In this document: piece by piece, positions 11,292-16,087 of the stretch | Layout of the letters: every line of letters starts with the position of its first letter | Position numbering within the stretch: the first letter of the stretch is position 1 | IMG/VR virus record: IMGVR_UViG_3300023178_000222 | Span: 1 to 26,643 of that record | DNA: 26,643 bases | Reading direction: 5' to 3' (one strand) | Source: a virus | Made by a program: the position numbers and the translations under genes | The notes under the pieces: model-generated | The model's database searches: none | The model's input: the letters and a program-made list of their open reading frames with translations, nothing else | Told to the model about the DNA's origin: nothing

Positions 11292-11985
11292 CTTGCACAA
11301 ACCCCGAATTGTCATAACGCGCTTTACCTTTAGCATATAAACCCGCTATTATGTTTTTTGGGTCTTTAAATCTTAAATCAGTTTTATCAGCATTAAAGAC
11401 TTTATAACCCCAAAATGTTTTTGGTAATTTTTTATTTCTAAATACAACAGCAACATTACCGCCCATTTTTAAAATTTCTTTAGCGCTTGTTTCATTAGTT
11501 GACCCTAAACTAAACGTTAAATGATAATTAGAAGGCATTAAACCATTTAAAAATTTTTTCATACGTATCGGGTTTTTGGTGTAATCATACCATTGCGCCG
11601 TTGGGTATTGTTGCATCACGCCCCAATTTTCAACCTTTAAATCACTCATCCCGTTAATTCTAAATGCGGGTTTATAACCTTTAATTTTACAACGGTTAAT
11701 ATGTCTTTTAATTTCTTTATGTAATTGCGCCATAAATGTATTGCGCTCTAAAAAATACCATCTTGTTTTATTGATACGGCCTTGTCTTACTGAATTCATT
11801 TGACCCCGCCCCGCGTCATATATGCAATTATCGGCGCAATTATCCGCAAACGGGCAAACATTAAAACCGCTTTCACGCGCGGGCGCAAAATACAATATTG
11901 CGGTCATAATTTTTTTAGATTGTCCCTTTATTGTTTTTGGGTTGTTATCTATGTTTAATAATTTTTTTGATTTATATAATTTCAT
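11284..11985 (-). CDS. GP88/DUF7227-like cysteine-containing phage protein, 233 aa
   Basis: The protein matches, from memory, the GP88-type phage family. It has a cysteine motif C44-x5-C50-x3-C54 (CPFADNCADNC), a following DAGRG and RINKTRWYF, then FRINGMSDL (residues 108-116) and QWYDYTK (131-137). The family has no proven function; the clustered cysteines suggest a metal or iron-sulfur site. Ala and Arg codons here are often GCG and CGN, unlike the GCA/AGA-rich core genes, suggesting separate acquisition. It follows directly on the zinc-binding 67-aa gene and precedes the 62-aa gene with an 8-base overlap. It begins the main body of the minus-strand operon. Confidence 0.75.
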   Translation of the reverse strand: MKLYKSKKLLNIDNNPKTIKGQSKKIMTAILYFAPARESGFNVCPFADNCADNCIYDAGRGQMNSVRQGRINKTRWYFLERNTFMAQLHKEIKRHINRCKIKGYKPAFRINGMSDLKVENWGVMQQYPTAQWYDYTKNPIRMKKFLNGLMPSNYHLTFSLGSTNETSAKEILKMGGNVAVVFRNKKLPKTFWGYKVFNADKTDLRFKDPKNIIAGLYAKGKARYDNSGFVQDV

Positions 11986-12189
11986 TTAACAATCCATACA
12001 GTAATTTTTATATTTTTGATAATCGGGTCTTAATGGTTTTAAACAACTAAAACAAAAACCATTAAAATTTTTGTATTGATTATCTATAATATGGGTTAAT
12101 TTAAAAATTTCTCTAACATCATTAATATTATTTTCTTCAATAATTTTAATGAAATCTTTTTTATTTAATAATCTTTTTTCTATTGACAT
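11986..12189 (-). CDS. Small zinc-binding protein, 67 aa
   Basis: This 67-aa protein has an N-terminal helical part (KRLLNKKDFIKIIEENNI, VREIFKLTHIID) and a C-terminal zinc knuckle made of CFSC and CMDC, 15 residues apart, the second at the very end. It is the first gene of the minus-strand operon and abuts the GP88-like gene without a gap, so the two probably act together. Its ATG lies inside the TATTCCCATATAATA motif at 12188-12205, leaving no room for a usual Shine-Dalgarno; the mRNA may be leaderless. The start is therefore less certain. Confidence 0.65.
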   Translation of the reverse strand: MSIEKRLLNKKDFIKIIEENNINDVREIFKLTHIIDNQYKNFNGFCFSCLKPLRPDYQKYKNYCMDC

Positions 12190-12212
12190 ATATTCCCATA
12201 TAATAGTATAAA
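12183..12212 (+). promoter_or_regulatory. Strong promoter in the divergent region, with TATTCCC motif
   Basis: TTGACA (12183-12188) is consensus, TATAAA (12207-12212) lies 18 bases on, and the spacer is ATATTCCCATATAATA-like. It should drive the plus-strand genes from 12259. The motif is AT-palindromic in part (TATTATATGGGAATATA on the other strand) and probably also serves the divergent minus operon, whose ATG is at 12189. Confidence 0.65.
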
Positions 12213-12258
12213 CTCAATATGTCAATACTTAAAAATAAAAAAAGAAAGCGAGGCAAAA

Positions 12259-12849
12259 ATGAGTAAAGCGACATATCCGACTAAATATCAGTTGGAACAT
12301 TTAAAAAAGCGTATCAATAATGAAATTGACCCATTAATAGAGCAAGCGGAATTAAGCGTTAAATCTATTGTGGCTGATCTTACTGAAAGCGCTGAATTAA
12401 AACTTGCTAAAAAAATCAAAGCGGACGTTGTTATAAAAGAACTTGAGCAAGCAATCGAGCAATTAGAAATAAAACAGCGCAAGGCTATGACATTTTTTGG
12501 TAAAATAGGTAATAGAGAACTTAAAGATAATTTAAACTATAAGTTTAAAAAATCCGATAGTGATAATTACTACTCACGCGATAGGTACGGCAAGGGTATT
12601 CAACCGTCCGATTGTAGAGAACAATTGCGAGATTGGGCGTCGCATCTAGCCCATAAAGAGGCCGAAAAAACACCAGAAGGCAAAAAAGTAAAAGAGCTGA
12701 AATTATATAAACAAAGCGCGATTAATTCAGTTTTTGAGTGTGGGGTTCCAGAGCAATTAAACGTCGTATTAGAGAAGGTATTATCGGGCGTTGGTATTGT
12801 ATGGAATAAAACAAAGGCGCTTCAATTAGAAAATAAAGGATATAATTAA
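12259..12849 (+). CDS. Coiled-coil-rich hypothetical protein, 196 aa
   Basis: This is the first gene of the divergent plus-strand module, with GCGAGGCAAAA before its ATG. The 196-aa protein has long charged helices in its first 80 residues (EIDPLIEQAELSVKSIVADL, then VIKELEQAIEQLEIKQRK), a polar loop with SDSDNYYSRDRYGKG, and a second helical half (CREQLRDWASHLAHKEAEK). No enzyme motif is visible. Ala is often GCG and Arg CGN, as in the GP88-like gene and unlike core phage genes. It is followed after one base by a 65-aa gene and then the nuclease. Confidence 0.72.
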   Translation: MSKATYPTKYQLEHLKKRINNEIDPLIEQAELSVKSIVADLTESAELKLAKKIKADVVIKELEQAIEQLEIKQRKAMTFFGKIGNRELKDNLNYKFKKSDSDNYYSRDRYGKGIQPSDCREQLRDWASHLAHKEAEKTPEGKKVKELKLYKQSAINSVFECGVPEQLNVVLEKVLSGVGIVWNKTKALQLENKGYN

Positions 12850-12850
12850 T

Positions 12851-13048
12851 ATGAAATATATAATTATAAATAAATGGCAGTTAAAAGATTGCAAACCGCA
12901 TTATTACTTAAAAGAAGTAGTTGACAATCTTGAAACCGCAAACTCTAAATTAAAAGCGTATCAAATCATAGAAAATGACAAAAATGACCATTATTATATT
13001 GTCCCGTTTAATGAAGAGGCGCTTTTATTAACAAATCAAGTCGCATAA
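12851..13048 (+). CDS. Hypothetical protein, 65 aa
   Basis: This 65-aa ORF starts one base after the upstream stop, with AAAGGATAT before it. It has an Ile/Tyr-rich first strand (MKYIIINKWQLKDCKPHYYL), a helix (NLETANSKLKAYQII) and an acidic mid-section (ENDKNDHYYIVPFNEEALLL). The plan of strand, helix, strand resembles the small DpnD/PcfM-like proteins of the minus-strand operon, though without clear identity. It is translated with the 196-aa gene and ends just before the nuclease promoter. Confidence 0.62.
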   Translation: MKYIIINKWQLKDCKPHYYLKEVVDNLETANSKLKAYQIIENDKNDHYYIVPFNEEALLLTNQVA

Positions 13049-13049
13049 T

Positions 13050-13096
13050 TTGACAAAATAGGGCTTCACCGTATATACAAGTGTACGGTGAAACCC
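13050..13096 (+). promoter_or_regulatory. Promoter covered by a long dyad at the nuclease start
   Basis: TTGACA (13050-13055) and TATATA (13072-13077) are 16 bases apart and point at the GTG at 13088. A dyad of 13-base arms (13061-13073 and 13084-13096; one mismatch; nine contiguous pairs TTCACCGTA with TACGGTGAA) spans the -10 box, the expected transcription start and the GTG. It could be a repressor operator or, in RNA, a hairpin hiding the start codon. Confidence 0.6.
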
Positions 13097-13468
13097 GAAA
13101 AAAAATTATATCAAAAATTTAAAAAAAATACCCCATTAATACAGCATACGAGAATTGAAACCGCCGTCAATTTTGGCGTGCCAGATGTACTATGTTATAA
13201 TGATTTATGCGGTTTTTTTATGGTTGAACTTAAACACACAACCACAAATAAAGTTAGATTTTCACCGCATCAAATCTTATTTCATACCCAAAAATCAAAA
13301 CGGAATTTTCTGTTATTAGAACACGCCCCGCCCCGCGCCCCTTCCTCAATAAAACTTTATGAAAGTAAATCTATTGAAGGCCTACTATTAGATCATAGAG
13401 AAGTTAAACCGTTAGCGGTCAACGATTGGTTATTAATTCAAAATAAATTAATAGGCATTAAGAACTAA
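13088..13468 (+). CDS. PD-(D/E)XK nuclease, VRR-NUC/Holliday-resolvase-like, 126 aa
   Basis: A GTG-start gene of 126 aa. The catalytic core is RIET (E24), GVPDVL (D33) and VELKHT (E47, K49), followed by a basic RFSPHQILFH segment. This is the order E, PD, ExK of VRR-NUC and related resolvase-like nucleases. It could cut branched or foreign DNA. There is no Shine-Dalgarno: the promoter at 13050 puts the transcript start about 4 bases from the GTG, so the mRNA would be leaderless or controlled by the dyad covering the start. Its GC-leaning codons match the 12259 gene. Its target is unknown. Confidence 0.8.
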   Translation: MKPEKKLYQKFKKNTPLIQHTRIETAVNFGVPDVLCYNDLCGFFMVELKHTTTNKVRFSPHQILFHTQKSKRNFLLLEHAPPRAPSSIKLYESKSIEGLLLDHREVKPLAVNDWLLIQNKLIGIKN

Positions 13469-13545
13469 CCGCGCCCCGCGATCCGCAAACCTTCCCTCAA
13501 AAGTTGTATGTAATTCTTGCATATACTACATATAGTAGGTCAAGC

Positions 13546-13616
13546 ATTATTCCCACATATTCCCAGGCAAATTGACGCAGACAACCTGTGCTTGTGTCCT
13601 TCGGGCCCACCCACCC
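13546..13616. repeat. Intergenic repeat module, copy A
   Basis: Order: a doubled TATTCCCA motif, then ATTGACGCAGACAAC, then TGTGCTTGTGTCCT, then CGGGCCCACCCACCC. Copy B (14224-14304) has the same order with near-identical blocks. The single-gene cassette 13760-14209 lies between the two copies. Confidence 0.75.
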
Positions 13617-13646
13617 TAAAAAAATAAAAAAGAGCTCGTGCCCCGC

Positions 13647-13660
13647 GGGCCCACCCGCCA
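13647..13660. repeat. Variant GGGCCCACCC element, copy D
   Basis: GGGCCCACCC followed by GCC, preceded by GCTCGTGCCCCGC. The lead-in GCTCGTG is shared with the copy at 15855. The C-run that follows gives at least four G-runs on the minus strand. Confidence 0.5.
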
Positions 13661-13672
13661 CCCCCCCATCGC

Positions 13673-13701
13673 TTGAAGGCTTGCTCGTTAATTGTTATAA
13701 T
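13673..13701 (+). promoter_or_regulatory. Promoter candidate firing antisense into 13760-14209
   Basis: TTGAAG (13673-13678), 17 bases, TATAAT (13696-13701): a good sigma-70 match on the plus strand. No plus-strand gene follows. A transcript from here would pass the terminator hairpin and run antisense to the 149-aa gene, as a regulatory RNA might. Confidence 0.4.
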
Positions 13702-13711
13702 TTATTTGGAG

Positions 13712-13750
13712 ATTAAAAAAGAAAAAGCCCGGGCGATTTCTCGCCCGGGC
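13712..13750 (-). terminator. Strong intrinsic terminator of the 149-aa gene
   Basis: A perfect 10-bp GC-rich stem (GCCCGGGCGA and TCGCCCGGGC) with a four-base loop that reads GAAA on the minus strand, a stable GNRA-type loop, followed by TTTTTC and TTTTTT. It starts about 10 bases after the gene's stop. Confidence 0.9.
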
Positions 13751-13759
13751 CATTTATGT

Positions 13760-14209
13760 TTATTTATATTTCTTAGGCATATCCCCGGTTCTTTCTAGAA
13801 CGTGGAACACCTCAGTGACAATTGGATGACCAGACATATCGAACTTAGAAGTGTGATACTTATCGAAAATTCTCCAGATGTACTGAACCATTTTCTTTCT
13901 CACAGCTACTGCCCGACCTTCTCCCCAGTCATTCTCTACGTGCTCTAGATATATATTATTATACTCACCTTGATGCTTTCTAACTGCATCGTAAAGAGCA
14001 TTCATAATAATTTCTCTAGCGATCTCACTATTTGACCACGGCTTACCGTCACCATTGTCAAAATGTTTTTGATCCACACGCGTGCCATTTTTAGTATAAT
14101 GTGATAACATTATATCTCCTGTGCGTATGTCCGCATCTTTCCCTGCGGTTTGGGACTGCCTACCTTTAAGCCATTCCGGAAAGGTTTGGTATTTATTAAA
14201 AGTAAACAT
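13760..14209 (-). CDS. Hypothetical cassette protein, 149 aa
   Basis: The start is taken as the ATG at 14209 (MFTFNKYQTFPEWLKGRQ); the frame stays open upstream to 14302 but runs through the repeat module, so that extension is rejected. The 149-aa protein has polar segments (KDADIRTGDIMLSHYTKNGT) and helices with Trp and Tyr (SEIAREIIMNALYDAVRKHQG, VRKKMVQYIWRIFDKYH). No known domain is seen. It is a self-contained unit: repeat module with promoter-like motif upstream, strong terminator downstream, and direct repeats on both sides. Confidence 0.7.
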   Translation of the reverse strand: MFTFNKYQTFPEWLKGRQSQTAGKDADIRTGDIMLSHYTKNGTRVDQKHFDNGDGKPWSNSEIAREIIMNALYDAVRKHQGEYNNIYLEHVENDWGEGRAVAVRKKMVQYIWRIFDKYHTSKFDMSGHPIVTEVFHVLERTGDMPKKYK

Positions 14210-14223
14210 AAAAACCTTATACC

Positions 14224-14304
14224 ATATATTCCCATATAATACTATAGGACAGATTGACGCATACAACTTATAGTTGTGCTTGTGTCCTACGGGCCCACCC
14301 ACCC
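14224..14304. repeat. Intergenic repeat module, copy B
   Basis: Begins with ATATATTCCCATATAATA (14224-14241), identical over 18 bases to 12188-12205. ATTGACGCATACAAC follows, then TGTGCTTGTGTCCTAC and GGGCCCACCCACCC (14291-14304). An ACAACT/AGTTGT dyad (14263-14277) inside it is collapsed in copy A. On the minus strand it forms the promoter region of the 149-aa gene. Confidence 0.75.
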
Positions 14305-14319
14305 CAGGATTTTTTTAAA

Positions 14320-14357
14320 AATAAAAAAATCCCCGAGCCGATTTGATCGGCTCGGGG
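14320..14357 (-). terminator. Strong intrinsic terminator of the 14365-15583 operon
   Basis: A perfect 12-bp stem (CCCCGAGCCGAT and ATCGGCTCGGGG) with a 3-base loop, followed on the minus strand by A and then seven Ts. A neighbouring GGATTTTTTT/AAAAAAATCC dyad could make it work in both directions. Confidence 0.9.
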
Positions 14358-14364
14358 TTGGTTG

Positions 14365-14757
14365 TTATTGTACGTCGGTAAAGTCGTTGAATATATTGTG
14401 CCAGATATCATCAAAGACTTCTATTTCAGCGCCGTCAAACCAATCCATATAAGAATAAGTTATCTTATAGAATCGTTCGTGCTCGGCTTTGGTGTAGTAC
14501 CTAACCTCGTCGCTTGGGCCACCCCAACTTAATTGAAGTCGATAATAACCGTCTGGTTGATTATCAAAAGTATTGGCCTCAACGAAATCAAAAGCCAAAA
14601 TACTTTCATTAAAACGCTCTGACCAATAGCCGTAGTTTTCGTGGCCGAGTGTCTCATTACAGCATTGGTCTTCTAACTCGCTGAATTGGTTTACTCGGTC
14701 AGAGTATTGCGCCGAGATTAACTCGGCGCACGTTTTTTGTTTTGTTTGTGTTTGCAT
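14365..14757 (-). CDS. WGGPSDE-motif protein of unknown function, 130 aa
   Basis: The core DGYYRLQLSWGGPSDEVRYY, followed by YMDWFDGAEIEV, is a pattern I recall in small proteins carried by many plasmids and phages; no function is established that I know of. The protein is acidic, with a Cys-containing N-terminal part (DQCCNETLGHENYGYW). It is the last gene of the minus-strand operon from 15583 and is followed closely by a strong terminator. Its start shares a base with the end of the upstream gene. Plasmid occurrence hints at a mobile-element role such as counter-defence, which is inference. Confidence 0.72.
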   Translation of the reverse strand: MQTQTKQKTCAELISAQYSDRVNQFSELEDQCCNETLGHENYGYWSERFNESILAFDFVEANTFDNQPDGYYRLQLSWGGPSDEVRYYTKAEHERFYKITYSYMDWFDGAEIEVFDDIWHNIFNDFTDVQ

Positions 14758-14963
14758 TATCTTTTCATCTCCTCTTCTACTTTTTTATCGATTTCATCTA
14801 AAGCAAGTTCATAGATCTCGCCCAATGTCATCGTGTTTTTTAATTGAACAAAGTGTATTCCATTTAATTCTAGTTTTGATTTTTTTTCTAGAATTAACTC
14901 CCAACACTTACGCTCCACGTTTGATTCTACGTAGAACCAATATCCTTTATAGCTGTTCCTCAT
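14757..14963 (-). CDS. Hypothetical protein, 68 aa
   Basis: The ATG at 14963 forms an ATGA overlap with the upstream stop and follows GGGGGA, so it is preferred over the start four residues earlier. The 68-aa product begins MRNSYKGYWFYVESN, has a strand-rich middle (CWELILEKKSKLELNG) and a charged helical end (LALDEIDKKVEEEMKR). No known family. Translation is coupled with both neighbours, so it belongs to the same cassette. Confidence 0.62.
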   Translation of the reverse strand: MRNSYKGYWFYVESNVERKCWELILEKKSKLELNGIHFVQLKNTMTLGEIYELALDEIDKKVEEEMKR

Positions 14964-15229
14964 TTTTTCCCCCAACTAAGTTTATCGTAAATACCTTTTT
15001 TAACTAAATAGTTATAAAGGTTCTTTTTTGTTTTTGGTGCTTTTTTATCATTTAAAAAATTTAACACCGCTTTTGCAAATGACGTGAAACCTGTATATCT
15101 AGGATTAGTCATTAGCATTCCTGTTGTTACTTCTCTCTTTAATGCTTGAAGTAATAACTCTTGTTGAAGAGTGAAACCACTCTCCAACACTTCGTCCGCT
15201 ATTCGCGTTCCTGGTTGCACTACTATCAT
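14960..15229 (-). CDS. Hypothetical protein, 89 aa
   Basis: This 89-aa protein starts MIVVQPGTRIADEVLESG, then has helices (LQQELLLQALKREVTTG) and a basic C-terminal half (NFLNDKKAPKTKKNLYNYLVKKGIYDKLSWGKK). The basic end could touch nucleic acid. It overlaps both neighbours by 4 bases. No motif identifies it. Confidence 0.62.
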   Translation of the reverse strand: MIVVQPGTRIADEVLESGFTLQQELLLQALKREVTTGMLMTNPRYTGFTSFAKAVLNFLNDKKAPKTKKNLYNYLVKKGIYDKLSWGKK

Positions 15230-15405
15230 ATCTTCTCACTTTCTGTAGTTAGATTATACCCCAACTCTTTTATCATCTCGATAACTTCTGGAAGTAGGGT
15301 TTTGTTTCCAGATATATTGGCGAACAGTTTCGCCTTTTTGCAAATGGGGTAGACACGCTCCACCCCATAAACATTCTTTTTTGATACGATAAGATTAGTT
15401 GACAT
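15226..15405 (-). CDS. Hypothetical protein, 59 aa
   Basis: The start at 15405 (MSTNLIVSKKNVYGVERVY) is chosen because GGAG lies about 8 bases ahead; the frame extends six residues further upstream without a better site. The 59-aa product has a basic, strand-rich first half and a helix (LLPEVIEMIKELGYNL) near the end. It overlaps the upstream gene by 11 bases and the downstream one by 4. Unknown function. Confidence 0.58.
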   Translation of the reverse strand: MSTNLIVSKKNVYGVERVYPICKKAKLFANISGNKTLLPEVIEMIKELGYNLTTESEKI

Positions 15406-15583
15406 ATAAATCTCCATCATCATCTAATCTAAATACATCTTCAGACAAACCACATTTACTATTCATTATAATTTGTCTTAAATGTTTTTTACTTACTTTA
15501 ATATATTCTCCATCATCTGGAGCGTAAATTAAAACCCAAGCAAAAATGTTTTTAGCTTTTTTTATTTTCTGTCCGATTGTCAT
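15395..15583 (-). CDS. Hypothetical protein, first gene of the minus-strand cassette, 62 aa
   Basis: The ATG at 15583 (MTIGQKIKKAKNIFAWVLIY) is preceded by AGAAGAAA; an upstream in-frame start at 15682 would run through the leader and the TATTCCCATA motif and is rejected. The 62-aa product has a basic amphipathic start, a short middle (DDGEYIKVSKKHLRQIIM) and an acidic end (FRLDDDGDLYVN). Its leader of about 100 bases carries ATTATTCCCATA (15653-15664), probably part of the control site for this operon. Confidence 0.58.
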   Translation of the reverse strand: MTIGQKIKKAKNIFAWVLIYAPDDGEYIKVSKKHLRQIIMNSKCGLSEDVFRLDDDGDLYVN

Positions 15584-15682
15584 ATTATTTCTTCTTTCTT
15601 TGTTGTTTAACATTAATTGAACCTTATCACTTGCCCTTATAAAGGTAAAGAAATTATTCCCATAAAAACCCATAATGAACAC

Positions 15683-15842
15683 TGTTGTATATTTACTACA
15701 TTCCGAAATTGCATAACTACATCTTGTGTCACGTCCCGCGATTCGCTACTAGATATTGTGTGTTGCATTTTTATCACTACTATATCTTGTGTTGTATTTT
15801 TACCACACACACAACATCTTGTGTTGCATAATTGCAACACTG
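15683..15842. repeat. Phased direct repeats upstream of terL
   Basis: Unit cores of 14 bases lie at 15716-15729 (ACTACATCTTGTGT), 15748-15761 (ACTAGATATTGTGT), 15779-15792 (ACTATATCTTGTGT) and 15811-15824 (ACAACATCTTGTGT). Starts are 32, 31 and 32 bases apart, about three helical turns. Units two to four continue with TGTTGCAT or TGTTGTAT, and a partial copy (TGTTGTATATTTACTAC) begins at 15683. Confidence 0.8.
15821..15840. promoter_or_regulatory. Perfect inverted repeat at the last direct repeat
   Basis: GTGTTGCA and TGCAACAC form an 8-bp dyad around TAAT. It is built from the tail of the fourth repeat, which suggests the same protein may bind both. Confidence 0.6.
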
Positions 15843-15854
15843 CTCGTGACCTAC

Positions 15855-15868
15855 GGGCCCACCCACCC
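15855..15868. repeat. GGGCCCACCCACCC element, copy C
   Basis: Identical over 14 bases to 13603-13616 and 14291-14304, and preceded by CTCGTGACCTAC. It sits upstream of the minus-strand operon, as copy B does for the 149-aa gene. Confidence 0.75.
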
Positions 15869-15940
15869 GGCCTTCGGCCTATAGGGGTCCCGACACAAAT
15901 CCAAAATACAAAAACAAACAGACCCCCACCACCCCTCTGG

Positions 15941-15969
15941 CTGACAAACTGTACAGATATACCTATAGT
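15941..15969 (+). promoter_or_regulatory. Late promoter candidate for terL and the structural operon
   Basis: CTGACA (15941-15946), 17 bases, TATAGT (15964-15969). It is the best plus-strand promoter between the repeats and terL. The expected start near 15976 leaves a leader of about 110 bases if terL starts at 16088. Confidence 0.45.
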
Positions 15970-16087
15970 GTAAGATTTAGACTTATACTTGCTTAAATTA
16001 GAAAATGGCAATATTATAGAGGGGGTACCCCTAAAAAAACAAAAACTGGTACAAAACAGAAGTGAAAAAAATTCTGCAAAAATTTTT

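Larger units (their letters stand above)
13469..13759. other. Non-coding region between convergent genes, with cassette-type repeats
   Basis: About 290 bases with no gene. It contains a TACTA/TAGTA dyad near 13527-13540, the doubled TATTCCC motif at 13546-13567, a repeat shared with 14247-14304, the GGGCCCACCCACCC element plus a variant copy, a C-rich tract (13647-13671) with G-quadruplex potential on the minus strand, a TATAAT promoter and the terminator of the gene at 13760. Confidence 0.6.
15584..16087. other. Non-coding control region between the accessory and late operons
   Basis: Just over 500 bases between the divergent genes at 15583 and 16088. Contents: the leader and TATTCCCATA motif for the minus operon (15653-15664), four 31-32-bp direct repeats (15716-15842), a perfect 8-bp inverted repeat (15821-15840), a GGGCCCACCCACCC element (15855-15868), a GGCC-TTC-GGCC hairpin near 15870 and a late promoter (15941-15969). 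A minus-strand ORF running from 16242 to 15637 crosses the repeats and is not credible. Confidence 0.65.

Noticed and set aside
15716-15842. CRISPR array
   Set aside because: The repeat cores are only about 14 bases, imperfect, with 17-18-base partly conserved spacers and no cas genes; phased binding sites fit better.
15989-16087. TTG-start extension of terL by 33 residues
   Set aside because: Frame is open but the residues look atypical and lack a ribosome-binding site; start kept at the ATG 16088, with the extension noted in that entry.
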